A stretch of 64,000 nucleotides of DNA from an uncultured Erysipelotrichales bacterium (GCA_910579135.1 CAJTTM010000014.1:1-64000), one strand, 5' to 3'; shown: positions 19,108 to 29,736, counted from the first letter of the stretch. Notes: generated from the letters alone by a model not told the origin. Numbers and translations: made by a program.

Positions 19108-22100
19108 TTAATTAAATAACTCTAATATTTCGTCCATTGACATATTTTGAATATTTGATTTCCCATCTTCTACAAAAGTATCTGCTAAGTTCTTCTTTAA
19201 TTGTTGTAAATTTTGAATTTTTTCTTCAATCGTATCTTTCATAATAAGTTGGAAAACTTGTACTGATTTATTCTGTCCTATTCGATAGGCTCTATCTGTC
19301 GCTTGGTTTTGAGCAGAAATATTCCACCAAGGATCAAAATGAATAACAGCTTCTGCAGCAGTTAGATTAAGTCCAGTTCCTCCTGCTTTTAAAGAAATAA
19401 GGAATACATCAGTAGAATCATTTTGAAATTGATTGACTAGTTTTTGTCTTTCTTCCTTTGTATTTGATCCTGTTAAAAGATAATAACTAATATGTTCTTC
19501 TTTTAATTTTTCTTTAAGTAAATCTAAAACAGAAGTAAATGATGAGAATAACAATACTTTTTTATGACTGTCTTTTAAAGAATGAAGTAATTCAATGCAC
19601 CCCTTTATTTTTGATGATGGTTCTTCTATATCATCATAAACAAGACGAGGATCTAAACATAACTGTCTTAACTTTGTAAGCATAGCAAGTATTTCAAAAC
19701 GTTTATTCACATCTACATTATATTTAGCTGCTAGTTCTTTATGTATTTGAATCATATTTACATAATATAAATTCTTTTCTTGTTCATTAAAAGTAAATGT
19801 TAATGTCTTCTCTATTTTTGGAGGCAGTTCTTTTAATACAACTGCTTTATTTCTTCTTAGTAAAAATGGAGAAACCATATTTTGTAATCTTGTCTGTTTT
19901 TTCTCATCATTAAATTTCACAATAGGTTTTTCATATTGAGCTGAAAAATAATGATAATTATATAAGTAATATGGCATTAAAAAATCAAAAATAGACCATA
20001 ATTCAGCTAAAGAATTTTCAATTGGCGTTCCAGTTAAGGCAAAACGATGTTCACTTTTTAATCTTTTTACACATATTGCGTTCTTTGTTTTTTGGTTTTT
20101 GATATACTGTGCTTCATCTAAAACAATTGTATAAAAGTTTTCTTTTTCTAATTCTTCAATATCTCTTCTTAAATAATCATAAGAAGTAATAACAACATCA
20201 TATTCTTTAATTGTTTGAATCAATTGATTTCTTTCATTTTTACTTCCATAGATAGGTAAACATTTTAAATCCTTAGAGAACTTATGTATTTCATCTTCCC
20301 AATTCAAAAGTAAAGAAGCAGGTGTAATAACAATACTTATTCTTCCTTTTTGTTTTTCACTTTCTAAATAAGCAATCATCTGTAGAGTTTTCCCTAATCC
20401 CATATCATCAGCTAAAATACCACCAAATCCATAATGAGCTATTAATTTTAACCATTGATATCCTTCTTTTTGATAATCTCTTAATATATTTTGATAATGC
20501 ATTGGAACAGAGAAATGAATATCTTTTTGATTAAAGTTTTCTAAAAATTGTTGAACACTTTCTTTACGATCATATTCTAATGAATGATTATCCTTAGAAA
20601 AAGCTTCATATTCAAATACTCTATACATTGGCATATTAGCCTTACCATTTTTAAAATCATCAGCATTTAAATGAAGAGCGTGAGTTAATTCATCTAACTC
20701 ATCTAATTCTTTAGATTCTAAATAAACTAATTTACCATTCTTTAAACGATGGAATTTTCTTTTTTTACGATAAGATGATAAAACTTGGAAAATTTCATCT
20801 TTATTAATATCAATACTATCAAGCTCAATTTCTAATAAATTATTCTCAATATTTACACCAACACTTATTGAAGTTGATTTTGACGAACCCATTTGATGCA
20901 AAGCATCACTAACAAATATCTGACAATAAGGAGAAAGATATGGTAAACCATCTTTCATAAACTCATAGAGTTTTTCTTCATTATCCATATAGATTTTATT
21001 ATCTACAATATCAGTAGCATAATGTTTGATATAGGCTTCTATCATATCTGCTGTTTTAGAAAGCTGATGGTTATCTTCATCAAAGCCATAACACATATAA
21101 TCACTATAATAATACTCTAATTGAAAAACAACACTATCAAATTCATCTACATCTCCATATAAAGAAATACTTTCTTCTTGTTCTAAAGTCGACATAATAT
21201 AACTATCTAAAATAATATAATCATTAATATCACTTAAAACATATTTATAAAAAGAAGGAAAATCAGTCTTTTGGATATATAAATCTTCTTCATTTAATTT
21301 TTTTAATAATAAAATTGTTTTTCCGTTTTCATCTAATATCAATCTTGTCATTTTATTATCTTCAAAGATATAAAGATGCTTAGATGATAAAATAATATTC
21401 TTTTCTTCAAAAAATTCATTTAATGATAATAAATAATATTCTTTTTCTTCACTTAATTTTAAATGAATTCGATATTCAACTTCATCAAATGTAAAATTAC
21501 AATACCCCTCAGATAAATGACTATAACAATCAAAGAAATCATCAAAATATTCTTCTTTTACACTTAAATATCTTACTGGTGCTAAATAATTTTCAGAAGC
21601 ATATTGTTTTGACATTTGATGCATAAAAGCAATCGCTTCTTGACTATTTTCATCAAAAGCTTTGATAGTATGAATAAATTCTAAATTTTTTCCATACTTC
21701 ACCAATTCTTTTTTATTAATATGCTCTAAAAACTCCCCAATATTTTTAACAACATAATATTTATCTTTTCCAACCTTATAATCTAATGTCAGTAATTTAT
21801 TTTTATAAAAACGATCATGAACAGAATCAATATGAACATTCGTATAAAGACTATAATTTTGACTTACTATATGATCATACATATCACTTAAATGATCATT
21901 TTTTAATAAATCTATAAACTGATGGGTACTCTCTAATCTTTGCTCAATAAGTTCTTTTTCTCTTCTTAATTGCCATTGTTTTCTTTGTCTTTCTCTCACC
22001 TCTTCAATATCATTATGATATTCAAATCCATCAACAATTTCATGCTCACTAAAATATAAAGCTAACATTCCTACATGAGCACAAGCACTATTTGAAAAAC

Positions 22101-22335
22101 AATATGGACATGAACAAGAATAATAAACAATTTCCCCTTGTTCATTCACTTTAATAACTGTTCGATTATCATAGCCATTATGATCAATAGATGCATGAAT
22201 GATATACCATCTCTTTTGCATGTTAAAAAAGATACGTATACTTTCAACAAGTTCTCCAATTTGTAAACGTTTTGCCATACGTTTGTTTCTATCATCTGAC
22301 ATGATTTTATTGACTTCATTCGCTTTAATAAGCAT
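19108..22335 (-). CDS. SWIM-domain SNF2/RapA-type helicase
   Basis: About 1075 residues from ATG 22335 (GGGGG Shine-Dalgarno; a GTG 9 bp upstream has no spacing to it). The N-terminal SWIM zinc finger CSCPYC-CAHVG lies around residues 75-95. A central SNF2-associated region follows. The C-terminal SF2 motor has DDMGLGKTLQ (motif I), LDEAQYIKN (II), LTGTPIENS (III), LFSSFTSVL (IV) and QATDRAYRIGQ (VI). Such proteins remodel protein-DNA or RNA polymerase complexes using ATP. It follows sbcC by 14 bp, suggesting a role in DNA repair or transcription-conflict handling. Confidence 0.92.
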   Translation of the reverse strand: MLIKANEVNKIMSDDRNKRMAKRLQIGELVESIRIFFNMQKRWYIIHASIDHNGYDNRTVIKVNEQGEIVYYSCSCPYCFSNSACAHVGMLALYFSEHEIVDGFEYHNDIEEVRERQRKQWQLRREKELIEQRLESTHQFIDLLKNDHLSDMYDHIVSQNYSLYTNVHIDSVHDRFYKNKLLTLDYKVGKDKYYVVKNIGEFLEHINKKELVKYGKNLEFIHTIKAFDENSQEAIAFMHQMSKQYASENYLAPVRYLSVKEEYFDDFFDCYSHLSEGYCNFTFDEVEYRIHLKLSEEKEYYLLSLNEFFEEKNIILSSKHLYIFEDNKMTRLILDENGKTILLLKKLNEEDLYIQKTDFPSFYKYVLSDINDYIILDSYIMSTLEQEESISLYGDVDEFDSVVFQLEYYYSDYMCYGFDEDNHQLSKTADMIEAYIKHYATDIVDNKIYMDNEEKLYEFMKDGLPYLSPYCQIFVSDALHQMGSSKSTSISVGVNIENNLLEIELDSIDINKDEIFQVLSSYRKKRKFHRLKNGKLVYLESKELDELDELTHALHLNADDFKNGKANMPMYRVFEYEAFSKDNHSLEYDRKESVQQFLENFNQKDIHFSVPMHYQNILRDYQKEGYQWLKLIAHYGFGGILADDMGLGKTLQMIAYLESEKQKGRISIVITPASLLLNWEDEIHKFSKDLKCLPIYGSKNERNQLIQTIKEYDVVITSYDYLRRDIEELEKENFYTIVLDEAQYIKNQKTKNAICVKRLKSEHRFALTGTPIENSLAELWSIFDFLMPYYLYNYHYFSAQYEKPIVKFNDEKKQTRLQNMVSPFLLRRNKAVVLKELPPKIEKTLTFTFNEQEKNLYYVNMIQIHKELAAKYNVDVNKRFEILAMLTKLRQLCLDPRLVYDDIEEPSSKIKGCIELLHSLKDSHKKVLLFSSFTSVLDLLKEKLKEEHISYYLLTGSNTKEERQKLVNQFQNDSTDVFLISLKAGGTGLNLTAAEAVIHFDPWWNISAQNQATDRAYRIGQNKSVQVFQLIMKDTIEEKIQNLQQLKKNLADTFVEDGKSNIQNMSMDEILELFN

Positions 22336-22349
22336 ATTTTTCACCCCCC

Positions 22350-25300
22350 CTATTTATAAAAATGAACTTCTAAATAACTTCCTTCATTTCCTTTTTTAAT
22401 ATTGATCTGCTGATCAATCTTTTCTTTTAATTCATTAACATGAGAAATAATTCCAATCATCTTATGATGAACCTCTAATCCCATTAAAACATTAATCGCT
22501 TGATTTAATGATTCTTCATCTAATGTTCCAAATCCCTCATCAATAAACAATGTATTTAATTCAATACCTCCAACATAACTTTGAATCATTGAAGATAAAC
22601 CTAACGCTAAAGAAAGCGCTGCTTTAAAAGACTCTCCTCCAGAAAGAGATTGAACTTCTCTTTCCATACCTGTTTGATAATCAAGAATACTCAAATCAAG
22701 TCCTTGTTTACTATTTCCTTTCACTTCTTGTTTTCTTATAAATTGATATCTTCCTTGACTAAGAAGTGAAAACTCAATATTTGCATACTCTAAAATATTT
22801 TCAAAATAGAAAGATAAAACATATCTTTCAAAAGATAACTTTAAAGGATTCTTTCCAGATGTCATATCACTTAAATGTAAATAATTTTGATATCTTTTTA
22901 AGATGATTTCATTGTTTTTATACTCATCTTTTAATCTTCTATATATCTTTTGATTATTTTCTAGTTTCATCTTTGTATGATGATAAATGTTTAATAAATC
23001 ATCTTTTTCTTTTTTTAATTCATCAACTTTTAATGAAACCTCATCTAATTCAATATATTCTTTATGTTCAAGTTCTTTTTCTAACATTTCTAATGAATTT
23101 TCTAACTTTTCTTTTTGAATAAAATATTCTTGATATTCTTTTTCTTTGTTTTCTTTTTGTGGTAACATCTGATAATATTTCAAGAACAATGTTTCATCTT
23201 TAAAGTTTTGTTTTATAAAATTCTCATATTCTTCTTTTTTTAATAAATATTCTTTCTCTTCTTTTATTAATATATCTTTATAATATAAGACTTTTTCATC
23301 AAGAGAAATCTTTTGTTCTTTTACATCTTGATATTCTTTTTCAAGAAGTAAAATATTTTCATCAAGTTGTTCTTTTTTTAGACTATATTTTTGATAAGAG
23401 TCCTCTAAGCCATCAAAATTCTCACCATCATATTCCTTCATTCTTCCTTCCATTATAGAAACAGAATTTCTTAATTCTTTTAAATTCAAAGATAATTTTT
23501 CTATTTCTATTTCTTTTTCTTTTAAATCCTTTTTATCCTCTTTAACAGTTCTTTCTAATCTCTTTAAATACTTAACCTCATCACTACATTTTAAATAATC
23601 TCTTTTCCCTTGAGAAATAATTTGAGTGACTTTCGATAAATATCTAATAAAAACATGTTTAGATAATTCTTCTTTAATTCCAAGCTTTTCCTTTAATAAA
23701 TTAATTTGAGTGATTAACTTTGTTATTTCTTCATTTTGTACAATCACTTGATTATAAATATCATCTTTTTCTTTTAATAATGATGTGACTTTTTTTGATA
23801 ATTCATCAAGCTGAGATATGGTTAATATATCGCCTTGAATCTTAGCAGGATGAGGATGATTTAGTGAACCGCAAACAGGACAAGGTTGATTATCTTGTAA
23901 CTCCATCGCAAGTATTCCTGCTTGTTGTCTTTTATACTTCTCATCTTCTTGTAGATAATGTTCATATTCTTTTTTATACAATTGATATGACTGATTATAT
24001 TGATTAGATAAAGTATAATGAAGATCTTGTTCATTTAACAAATTATCATGTAGATCACTTAATTCATGTAATTGCGTCTTTCTTTCCATAACATCTTGTT
24101 CATCTTGATCCATTTGTTTTTGTTGGAGTTGTAAATCAGGTAAACGACTAATATTTTTTTGATCTCTCTCAATTCTATTTTCCTGTTTTTCTTTTGCTTT
24201 TTCTTTAAGATTATATTCTTGTTCTTTTAATTCTAATTTTTCTTTTTCAATTTGATATTCTTTTTGATATTGATGATATAAATCTCTTTTTTTCATTTGT
24301 TGTTGAATATCATTAAGTTTAATACTTGTTTTTTCTCTTTGTTGTTGAAGCAATGGTATTTGTTCATATTGTTTTTTCTGATATGAATATACCTTCTTCA
24401 TTTTCTTTTTTTGTTTTTTAATCTCTTCATTTTCTTTTAAATGTTGATGATATTGTTTTGTGATCATTTGGTATTCAGTGATAAAATCCAAACGAGAATG
24501 AATACAATTCATATATTCTAATTCTCTTTTTATGACTTTCATATCATTCTTTTTTGAACTTAATTCTTGATATTGATGAAAATAATCATCATATTGTTTG
24601 ACTTTATCATTATGCATTTGTTGTAATTGAAGTTGTTGTAATTGTTGATTATATTCTTTTTCTTTCTTTTCATAATCTTGTTTTAAGATTTGATTGTCTT
24701 TTTTAGTGATTTGTATATCTTTATCGATTTCATCTATAACCTGAGGATGAAAAGCCTCAAAATCTAAATCTATCAACAGTTCTAAAGAAGAATCTAATAA
24801 CTTTAAAGATCTCTCATACTCTTCTTTATTATTTCTTACTTTATCTTTAAGATCATTCTCTAACTCTAATAAATGATATGTATTAAAAATACGTCTTAAA
24901 ACCTTCTCACGCTCTTCGCTACTCGCATAAATCAAGCGAGTAAACTCACCTTGAGAAATCATAACAATTTGTTTGAATTGCTCAATATTTATTCCTAAGA
25001 TTTCAATGACCTTTGCATTCACTTCTTTAACACCATCAATAAAAGTTCCATCAGGAAGTGTCAACAAAGCAGAAGCTTGTTTCAATGCTTTATACCCTTC
25101 TCTTTTATAACTAGGAGTACGTTTAATATGATAGATTTTATGACCTGTTTCAAAAGATAACTCAACATAAGTTTCATCTTTAACATCTGCATAATCACTT
25201 CTTAAACTATTTTGACTACGATTTCCACTTGCTTGACCATATAATGCGAATGTGATTGCATCAAAAATAGCTGTTTTCCCTGATCCAGTTGGTCCACTAA

Positions 25301-25394
25301 TTAAATATAAACCTTCATTTAATAAGCTAAAATCAATACTGACTTCATCTTTATAAGCTAAAAAAGCTTTCATTTTAAGATTTAATGGTTTCAT
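22350..25394 (-). CDS. sbcC: Exonuclease subunit SbcC (Rad50-like ATPase)
   Basis: About 1014 residues. The N-terminal Walker A GPTGSGKTAIFDAI and the Q-loop region VMISQGEFTRL come first. Two very long Lys/Glu/Gln-rich coiled coils flank a zinc hook CPVCGS near residue 510. The C-terminal ABC half has LSGGESFKAALSLALGLS and Walker B LFIDEGFGTLDE. With SbcD it cleaves DNA hairpins and trims ends. Start ATG 25394 is preferred over ATG 25406 because AAGGATGGTG lies 5-8 bp upstream of the former. It overlaps sbcD by 20 bp. Confidence 0.94.
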   Translation of the reverse strand: MKPLNLKMKAFLAYKDEVSIDFSLLNEGLYLISGPTGSGKTAIFDAITFALYGQASGNRSQNSLRSDYADVKDETYVELSFETGHKIYHIKRTPSYKREGYKALKQASALLTLPDGTFIDGVKEVNAKVIEILGINIEQFKQIVMISQGEFTRLIYASSEEREKVLRRIFNTYHLLELENDLKDKVRNNKEEYERSLKLLDSSLELLIDLDFEAFHPQVIDEIDKDIQITKKDNQILKQDYEKKEKEYNQQLQQLQLQQMHNDKVKQYDDYFHQYQELSSKKNDMKVIKRELEYMNCIHSRLDFITEYQMITKQYHQHLKENEEIKKQKKKMKKVYSYQKKQYEQIPLLQQQREKTSIKLNDIQQQMKKRDLYHQYQKEYQIEKEKLELKEQEYNLKEKAKEKQENRIERDQKNISRLPDLQLQQKQMDQDEQDVMERKTQLHELSDLHDNLLNEQDLHYTLSNQYNQSYQLYKKEYEHYLQEDEKYKRQQAGILAMELQDNQPCPVCGSLNHPHPAKIQGDILTISQLDELSKKVTSLLKEKDDIYNQVIVQNEEITKLITQINLLKEKLGIKEELSKHVFIRYLSKVTQIISQGKRDYLKCSDEVKYLKRLERTVKEDKKDLKEKEIEIEKLSLNLKELRNSVSIMEGRMKEYDGENFDGLEDSYQKYSLKKEQLDENILLLEKEYQDVKEQKISLDEKVLYYKDILIKEEKEYLLKKEEYENFIKQNFKDETLFLKYYQMLPQKENKEKEYQEYFIQKEKLENSLEMLEKELEHKEYIELDEVSLKVDELKKEKDDLLNIYHHTKMKLENNQKIYRRLKDEYKNNEIILKRYQNYLHLSDMTSGKNPLKLSFERYVLSFYFENILEYANIEFSLLSQGRYQFIRKQEVKGNSKQGLDLSILDYQTGMEREVQSLSGGESFKAALSLALGLSSMIQSYVGGIELNTLFIDEGFGTLDEESLNQAINVLMGLEVHHKMIGIISHVNELKEKIDQQINIKKGNEGSYLEVHFYK

Positions 25395-26505
25395 TTTTTT
25401 CACCATCCTTCTCTATAAAATCTTTGATAATATCTAATGATTCTTCATCTAATTGTTGATTTGTGATTGTTTGATAAAACTGTTGATATAAATCAGTTAA
25501 TTCCATTGTTTCTAATATCTTCATATTATCATTCACTTGATGATGATATTGACTTAAATGAACATATGTTAATTGCAAAAGATGAGGATATAGTCTTTTT
25601 AATTGTTCTATTGCATGAGGAACGATTTTTCCATCTAATAACTCGATATGTAATAAGTCATCTTTTTTTGAGATATAATCATTCTTTATAAAATCCAAAT
25701 AATAACCTTGATACACCTTTAGATCTATAGAAGGAGTTAAAGTATGAAAAGAAAGTGAAAAATCATCAGTATTCACAATCACTATAGATTTCTCTTGTTT
25801 TACTTCATCAAAAGAATAACGCATTAAAGATCCACTATATCTTATTGTCTTTCTCCCAACTTTCTGGGAAGCATGTAAATGTCCTAAAGCGACATAATCA
25901 AAATCTTCAAAAAGTGAATTATCAATAATTTCACTTCCTCCTACACTTAATATCACTTCACTTTCACTTTGAATACTATTTTTACCAACAAATTGATGAG
26001 TCACTAAAACATTTTTTTGATTTTTATCAATATCTTGATGTTGAAAATATTCTTCAAAAGCTTGTTGGTATGTTACAATAGAATCCTGCTGATACATATG
26101 TCTTATAAGTGAAGGTTTAAAGAATGGTAATAAATAAAAATGAACATCATCAATAACAATGGGCTCCATTTTTTTATGAACTTCAGTTTCAATATACAAT
26201 CCTTGTTTTTTTAATAAAGCACTTGCAAAATGAATACGATCTTGACTATCATGATTACCTGAAATCATTAAAATTTGAAAATGATTTTGATTGACTGCAA
26301 CATCTAAAAATTCATCTAAAACTTGGACTGCTTCACTAGAAGGAACACTTCGATCATAAATATCTCCAGCTATCACAAGGGTAGAAATATTTTCTTTTTT
26401 CATATAATCTAGTAATTGGTAAAGTAATTGTTTTTGAATATCTAATAATGAATATTGATGAATTGTTTTTCCTAAATGTAAATCAGCAATATGAACAAAT
26501 TTCAT
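25375..26505 (-). CDS. sbcD: Exonuclease subunit SbcD (Mre11-like nuclease)
   Basis: 376 residues of the metallophosphatase fold: HIADLHLGK at the N-terminus, VIAGDIYDR around 48-56, MISGNHDS around 83-90, VTHQF around 170 and LGHLHASQ around 214. It forms the dinuclear-metal nuclease partner of SbcC. Start ATG 26505 follows GGAGG by 5 bp and overlaps the stop of the upstream GNAT gene (ATGA), so translation is coupled. Confidence 0.94.
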   Translation of the reverse strand: MKFVHIADLHLGKTIHQYSLLDIQKQLLYQLLDYMKKENISTLVIAGDIYDRSVPSSEAVQVLDEFLDVAVNQNHFQILMISGNHDSQDRIHFASALLKKQGLYIETEVHKKMEPIVIDDVHFYLLPFFKPSLIRHMYQQDSIVTYQQAFEEYFQHQDIDKNQKNVLVTHQFVGKNSIQSESEVILSVGGSEIIDNSLFEDFDYVALGHLHASQKVGRKTIRYSGSLMRYSFDEVKQEKSIVIVNTDDFSLSFHTLTPSIDLKVYQGYYLDFIKNDYISKKDDLLHIELLDGKIVPHAIEQLKRLYPHLLQLTYVHLSQYHHQVNDNMKILETMELTDLYQQFYQTITNQQLDEESLDIIKDFIEKDGEKNETIKS

Positions 26506-26909
26506 TTTAACCTCCAAATATATATCTTTTTATCTTTTTCTTCTTTTGTAAAAACATTTCTTAAATGTTTGGGTATCATCTTTTGTTCTATGAACTCACA
26601 ATTTAGTCTTTCTATTATTTTCATAGAAGCAACATTAGAAGGATCACAAGTGATTATCACATGATTTTTTCCTTGTTTTAATATTTCTTTCTTTAATAAT
26701 AAACAAGCTTCATAACTATAATAATGTCCCCTATATTCCTCTTCTATGGTATAACCAATATGTCCATCAAAATAACGAGAATGATCATCACCACTTCTTA
26801 AAACAATCCTTCCCACTTCTTTATGATCAACAATAATCAAGTAAATCCAATAAGGATCAAAATAATCAGGTAAATCTTTATCAACATACTCTAATAATTG
26901 TAATTTCAT
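26502..26909 (-). CDS. GNAT-family N-acetyltransferase
   Basis: 135 residues from ATG 26909 (AAGGTGAT Shine-Dalgarno). Features are the IGRIVLR-like strand written VGRIVLRSGD, then GHIGYTIEEEYRGHYYSYEAC with the R/QxxG-like acetyl-CoA loop YRGHYYS, and DPSNVASMKIIERLNC near the C-terminus, as in RimJ/RimL-like acetyltransferases. Substrate unknown. Head of the sbcD-sbcC-helicase-phosphatase unit, with a 4-bp ATGA overlap into sbcD. Confidence 0.8.
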   Translation of the reverse strand: MKLQLLEYVDKDLPDYFDPYWIYLIIVDHKEVGRIVLRSGDDHSRYFDGHIGYTIEEEYRGHYYSYEACLLLKKEILKQGKNHVIITCDPSNVASMKIIERLNCEFIEQKMIPKHLRNVFTKEEKDKKIYIWRLK

Positions 26910-26972
26910 AGTTATCACCTTCCTTTTATTATATCATGGAATAGAAAAAAAGATATTATTTTATGAAAAAAA

Positions 26973-26997
26973 ACAAATAAGAATGACTCTTATTTGT
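26973..26997 (-). terminator. Terminator of the histidine operon
   Basis: A 10-bp perfect stem (26973-26982 with 26988-26997) is followed on the minus strand by eight T, just after the hisIE stop. Confidence 0.88.
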
Positions 26998-27006
26998 CCT
27001 TAAACG

Positions 27007-27651
27007 TTAATATTCTCCTCTTGTATGAAAATCCTTTTTATTACCTGTAATTTGATGTCTTTTCACAAGTTTTTCTTCAATATCTTCTACTCTAATTCCT
27101 TGATTAGACATTAAAACAAAAACATGGTAGAAAAGATCACTGATTTCTCCAATCAATTCTTCTTTATCATTATTTTTAGCAGCAATAATCGTTTCACTCG
27201 CTTCTTCTCCAACCTTCTTACAAATCTTATCAACACCCTGTTCTAATAAATAATTTGTATAAGATTTCTCTACAGGATGAATCTTTCTATCTTCTATTGT
27301 TTTATACAATTCATGAAAGATTTGTTGACTCATTGAAAAAGGCATCACTTCATTAAAGAAACAAGAATAAGCTCCTGTATGACAAGCATTTCCAATCTGT
27401 TCAACATAGATAAGTAAAGTATCATTATCACAATCCAGATACATTCCTTTAATATTTTGAAAATGTCCTGAAGTTTCTCCTTTATGCCATAACTCATTCC
27501 TTGAACGAGAATAAAAATAAGTTTGTTTTGTTTCAAGCATTTTATCATATGCTTCTTCATTTACATAAGCAAGCATTAATACTTCGTGAGTCTTATAATC
27601 CTGTACAATGGCAGGAATCATATTATTCATTTTTTGAAAATCTGGTTTCAT
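27007..27651 (-). CDS. hisIE: Bifunctional phosphoribosyl-AMP cyclohydrolase / phosphoribosyl-ATP pyrophosphatase
   Basis: 214 residues. The N-terminal HisI domain has YFYSRSRNELWHKGETSGH and the metal-binding CDNDTLL and CHTGAYSCFF stretches. The C-terminal HisE domain has SYTNYLLEQGVDKICKKVGEE and ISDLFYHVFVLM. It performs the second and third steps of histidine synthesis. It overlaps hisF by 4 bp and is the last gene of the operon. Confidence 0.95.
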   Translation of the reverse strand: MKPDFQKMNNMIPAIVQDYKTHEVLMLAYVNEEAYDKMLETKQTYFYSRSRNELWHKGETSGHFQNIKGMYLDCDNDTLLIYVEQIGNACHTGAYSCFFNEVMPFSMSQQIFHELYKTIEDRKIHPVEKSYTNYLLEQGVDKICKKVGEEASETIIAAKNNDKEELIGEISDLFYHVFVLMSNQGIRVEDIEEKLVKRHQITGNKKDFHTRGEY

Positions 27652-28415
27652 ATATTTCTCCTTACTGGAATATTATTTTGATAACACTCCTTTTTGACTT
27701 CATCAATTGTTGCTTCTCCATAATGAAATAAAGAAGCAGCAAGGGCAGCATCACAATTTGTTTGCTTAAAAACATCTACAATAGAATCAATACCACCACA
27801 TCCTCCACTTGCGATAACAGGAATAGAAACAACTTCTAATACTGCATTTAACATATCAATATCAAAACCATCTCTTGTTCCATCTTTATCCATTGAGGTT
27901 AAAAGAATTTCTCCAGCACCAAGTTGTTCACATTGCTTTGCCCAATCAATTAAATCAATACCTGTATTAATTCTACCACCAGCAATATAAACATCATATC
28001 CACTCTCATCTTCTCTTTTTTTCGCATCAATCGCAACAACAACACATTGTACTCCAAATTCATCAGAAGCTTCTTTGATTAATTGAGGATTTTTAATTGC
28101 AGCACTATTCACAGACACTTTATCAGCACCACTTGATAATATCATTCTAAAATCATCAATTGTACGAATACCTCCCCCCACCGTTAAAGGAATAGAAAGT
28201 TCACTAGCAGCTCTTTCTATTAAATCTTTAATAATATCTCTATTTTCATGAGTTGCAGTAATATCTAAGAAAACAACTTCATCAGCACATTGTTCATCAT
28301 ATCTTTTTGCGATTTCTACAGGATCACCAATATCAACTAAGCCAACAAAGTTAACCCCTTTTACAACTTGACCATTTTTTATATCCAAACATGGAATTAT
28401 CCTTTTTGCAAGCAT
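27648..28415 (-). CDS. hisF: Imidazole glycerol phosphate synthase cyclase subunit
   Basis: 255-residue TIM barrel: RIIPCLDIKNGQVVKGVNF at the N-terminus with the catalytic Asp, TVGGGIRT, VVAIDAKK with the second catalytic Asp, and VIASGGCGG. Together with HisH it converts PRFAR and ammonia to IGP and AICAR. It overlaps hisA by 19 bp. Confidence 0.96.
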   Translation of the reverse strand: MLAKRIIPCLDIKNGQVVKGVNFVGLVDIGDPVEIAKRYDEQCADEVVFLDITATHENRDIIKDLIERAASELSIPLTVGGGIRTIDDFRMILSSGADKVSVNSAAIKNPQLIKEASDEFGVQCVVVAIDAKKREDESGYDVYIAGGRINTGIDLIDWAKQCEQLGAGEILLTSMDKDGTRDGFDIDMLNAVLEVVSIPVIASGGCGGIDSIVDVFKQTNCDAALAASLFHYGEATIDEVKKECYQNNIPVRRNI

Positions 28416-29122
28416 TGAATCACCTCTTTTAAATCCACTTTTCCCTCATAATAAGCCTTACCAACAATACATCCATAATAATTTAAATCATTGACTTTAT
28501 AAATATCTTCATTTCCTTTAACACCACCAGAAACCACAAAATCAAGATGAGTATTCTTCTTTATCTCTTCATAGATCTCAAAACTTGGTCCAGTTAATGT
28601 TCCATCTTTAGAAATATCAGTACAAACAATTGTTTTCACTCCTATTTCTTCTAAAACCTTTAAAAAATCAAGATAATAAACTTGACTTGTTTCAAGCCAA
28701 CCTGATGTTGAAACATATCCATCTTTTATATCTACACCAACAACAATTCTTTTTGGACCATAGACTTTTAAAGCTTCTTTCAAAAATAACGGATCATGGA
28801 TAGCAGCAGTTCCTAAGATAACCCTATCAATACCTACTTCATTTAAATATAAATCAACAGTCTCCATATTTCTAATTCCACCACCTAATTCCATAGGAAT
28901 AGAAATCGCTTTTCTTATTTTCTTAATTGTTTCTAAATTTGTTGTTTGACCATCCTTTGCTCCATCTAAATCAACAACATGCAAATAATGAGCACCCATA
29001 GCCTCAAATGCTTTTGCGATATCTTCAGGAGTTGATGAATAAACAGTTTTCTGATTATAATCTCCCTTATATAAACGAACAGCTTCCCCATTCTTTAAAT
29101 CAATTGCTGGAATTAACAACAT
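28397..29122 (-). CDS. hisA: Phosphoribosylformimino-5-aminoimidazole carboxamide ribotide isomerase
   Basis: 241-residue TIM barrel paralogous to HisF: LLIPAIDLKNGEAVRLYKGD, ELGGGIRN, VVGVDIKDG, CTDISKDGTLTGPS and VVSGGVKG. It catalyses the Amadori rearrangement that produces PRFAR. It overlaps hisH by 10 bp. Confidence 0.96.
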   Translation of the reverse strand: MLLIPAIDLKNGEAVRLYKGDYNQKTVYSSTPEDIAKAFEAMGAHYLHVVDLDGAKDGQTTNLETIKKIRKAISIPMELGGGIRNMETVDLYLNEVGIDRVILGTAAIHDPLFLKEALKVYGPKRIVVGVDIKDGYVSTSGWLETSQVYYLDFLKVLEEIGVKTIVCTDISKDGTLTGPSFEIYEEIKKNTHLDFVVSGGVKGNEDIYKVNDLNYYGCIVGKAYYEGKVDLKEVIQCLQKG

Positions 29123-29724
29123 TCTACCATCTCCTTAAACGCTAATAATATCTTTTTCCCTACTTCACCACTCTTCTCTGGATGAAATTGACAACCAATC
29201 ACATTATGATGAGAAACAATAGCAGTTACTTTTTTCTCTCCATATTCACAATAAGCAACTAACTCTTCATCAATCCCATTTGCCATAAATGAATGAACAA
29301 AGTAAACATAATCTTTTTCATTAATATACTTTAATATAGGATGATTTTGATTAAAAAGAAGTTCATTCCATCCCATATGAGGAATCTTTGCATTGACTTT
29401 CATTTTATCAACTTTTCCTTTTAAAAATCCTAATCCCTTTGTAACTTTTACTTCACTACCATATTCAAATAAAATCTGCATTCCTAAACAAATACCTAAA
29501 ATAGGAACACCTGCTTCTTTTCTTTCATTTAAAATATCAATTAAATCATATTTCTTTAGATTTTCCATTGCAATAAAAAATGTGCCTACACCAGGTAAAA
29601 TAATTCCATCTGCTTGTCTTATGATCTCATGATCCCTTGTAACAATTGGAGATAATCCAATACGTTTTAAAGCATTAGTCACACTTTTTAAATTTCCTAC
29701 ATTATAATCAATAACAGCTATCAT
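29113..29724 (-). CDS. hisH: Imidazole glycerol phosphate synthase glutaminase subunit
   Basis: 203-residue class I glutamine amidotransferase: AVIDYNVGNLKSV, LPGVGTF, the nucleophile Cys in GICLGMQ, and the catalytic His/Glu in CQFHPEKSG. It supplies ammonia to HisF. It lies 12 bp after hisB. Confidence 0.95.
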   Translation of the reverse strand: MIAVIDYNVGNLKSVTNALKRIGLSPIVTRDHEIIRQADGIILPGVGTFFIAMENLKKYDLIDILNERKEAGVPILGICLGMQILFEYGSEVKVTKGLGFLKGKVDKMKVNAKIPHMGWNELLFNQNHPILKYINEKDYVYFVHSFMANGIDEELVAYCEYGEKKVTAIVSHHNVIGCQFHPEKSGEVGKKILLAFKEMVECC

Positions 29725-29736
29725 TTGTTCACCTAC

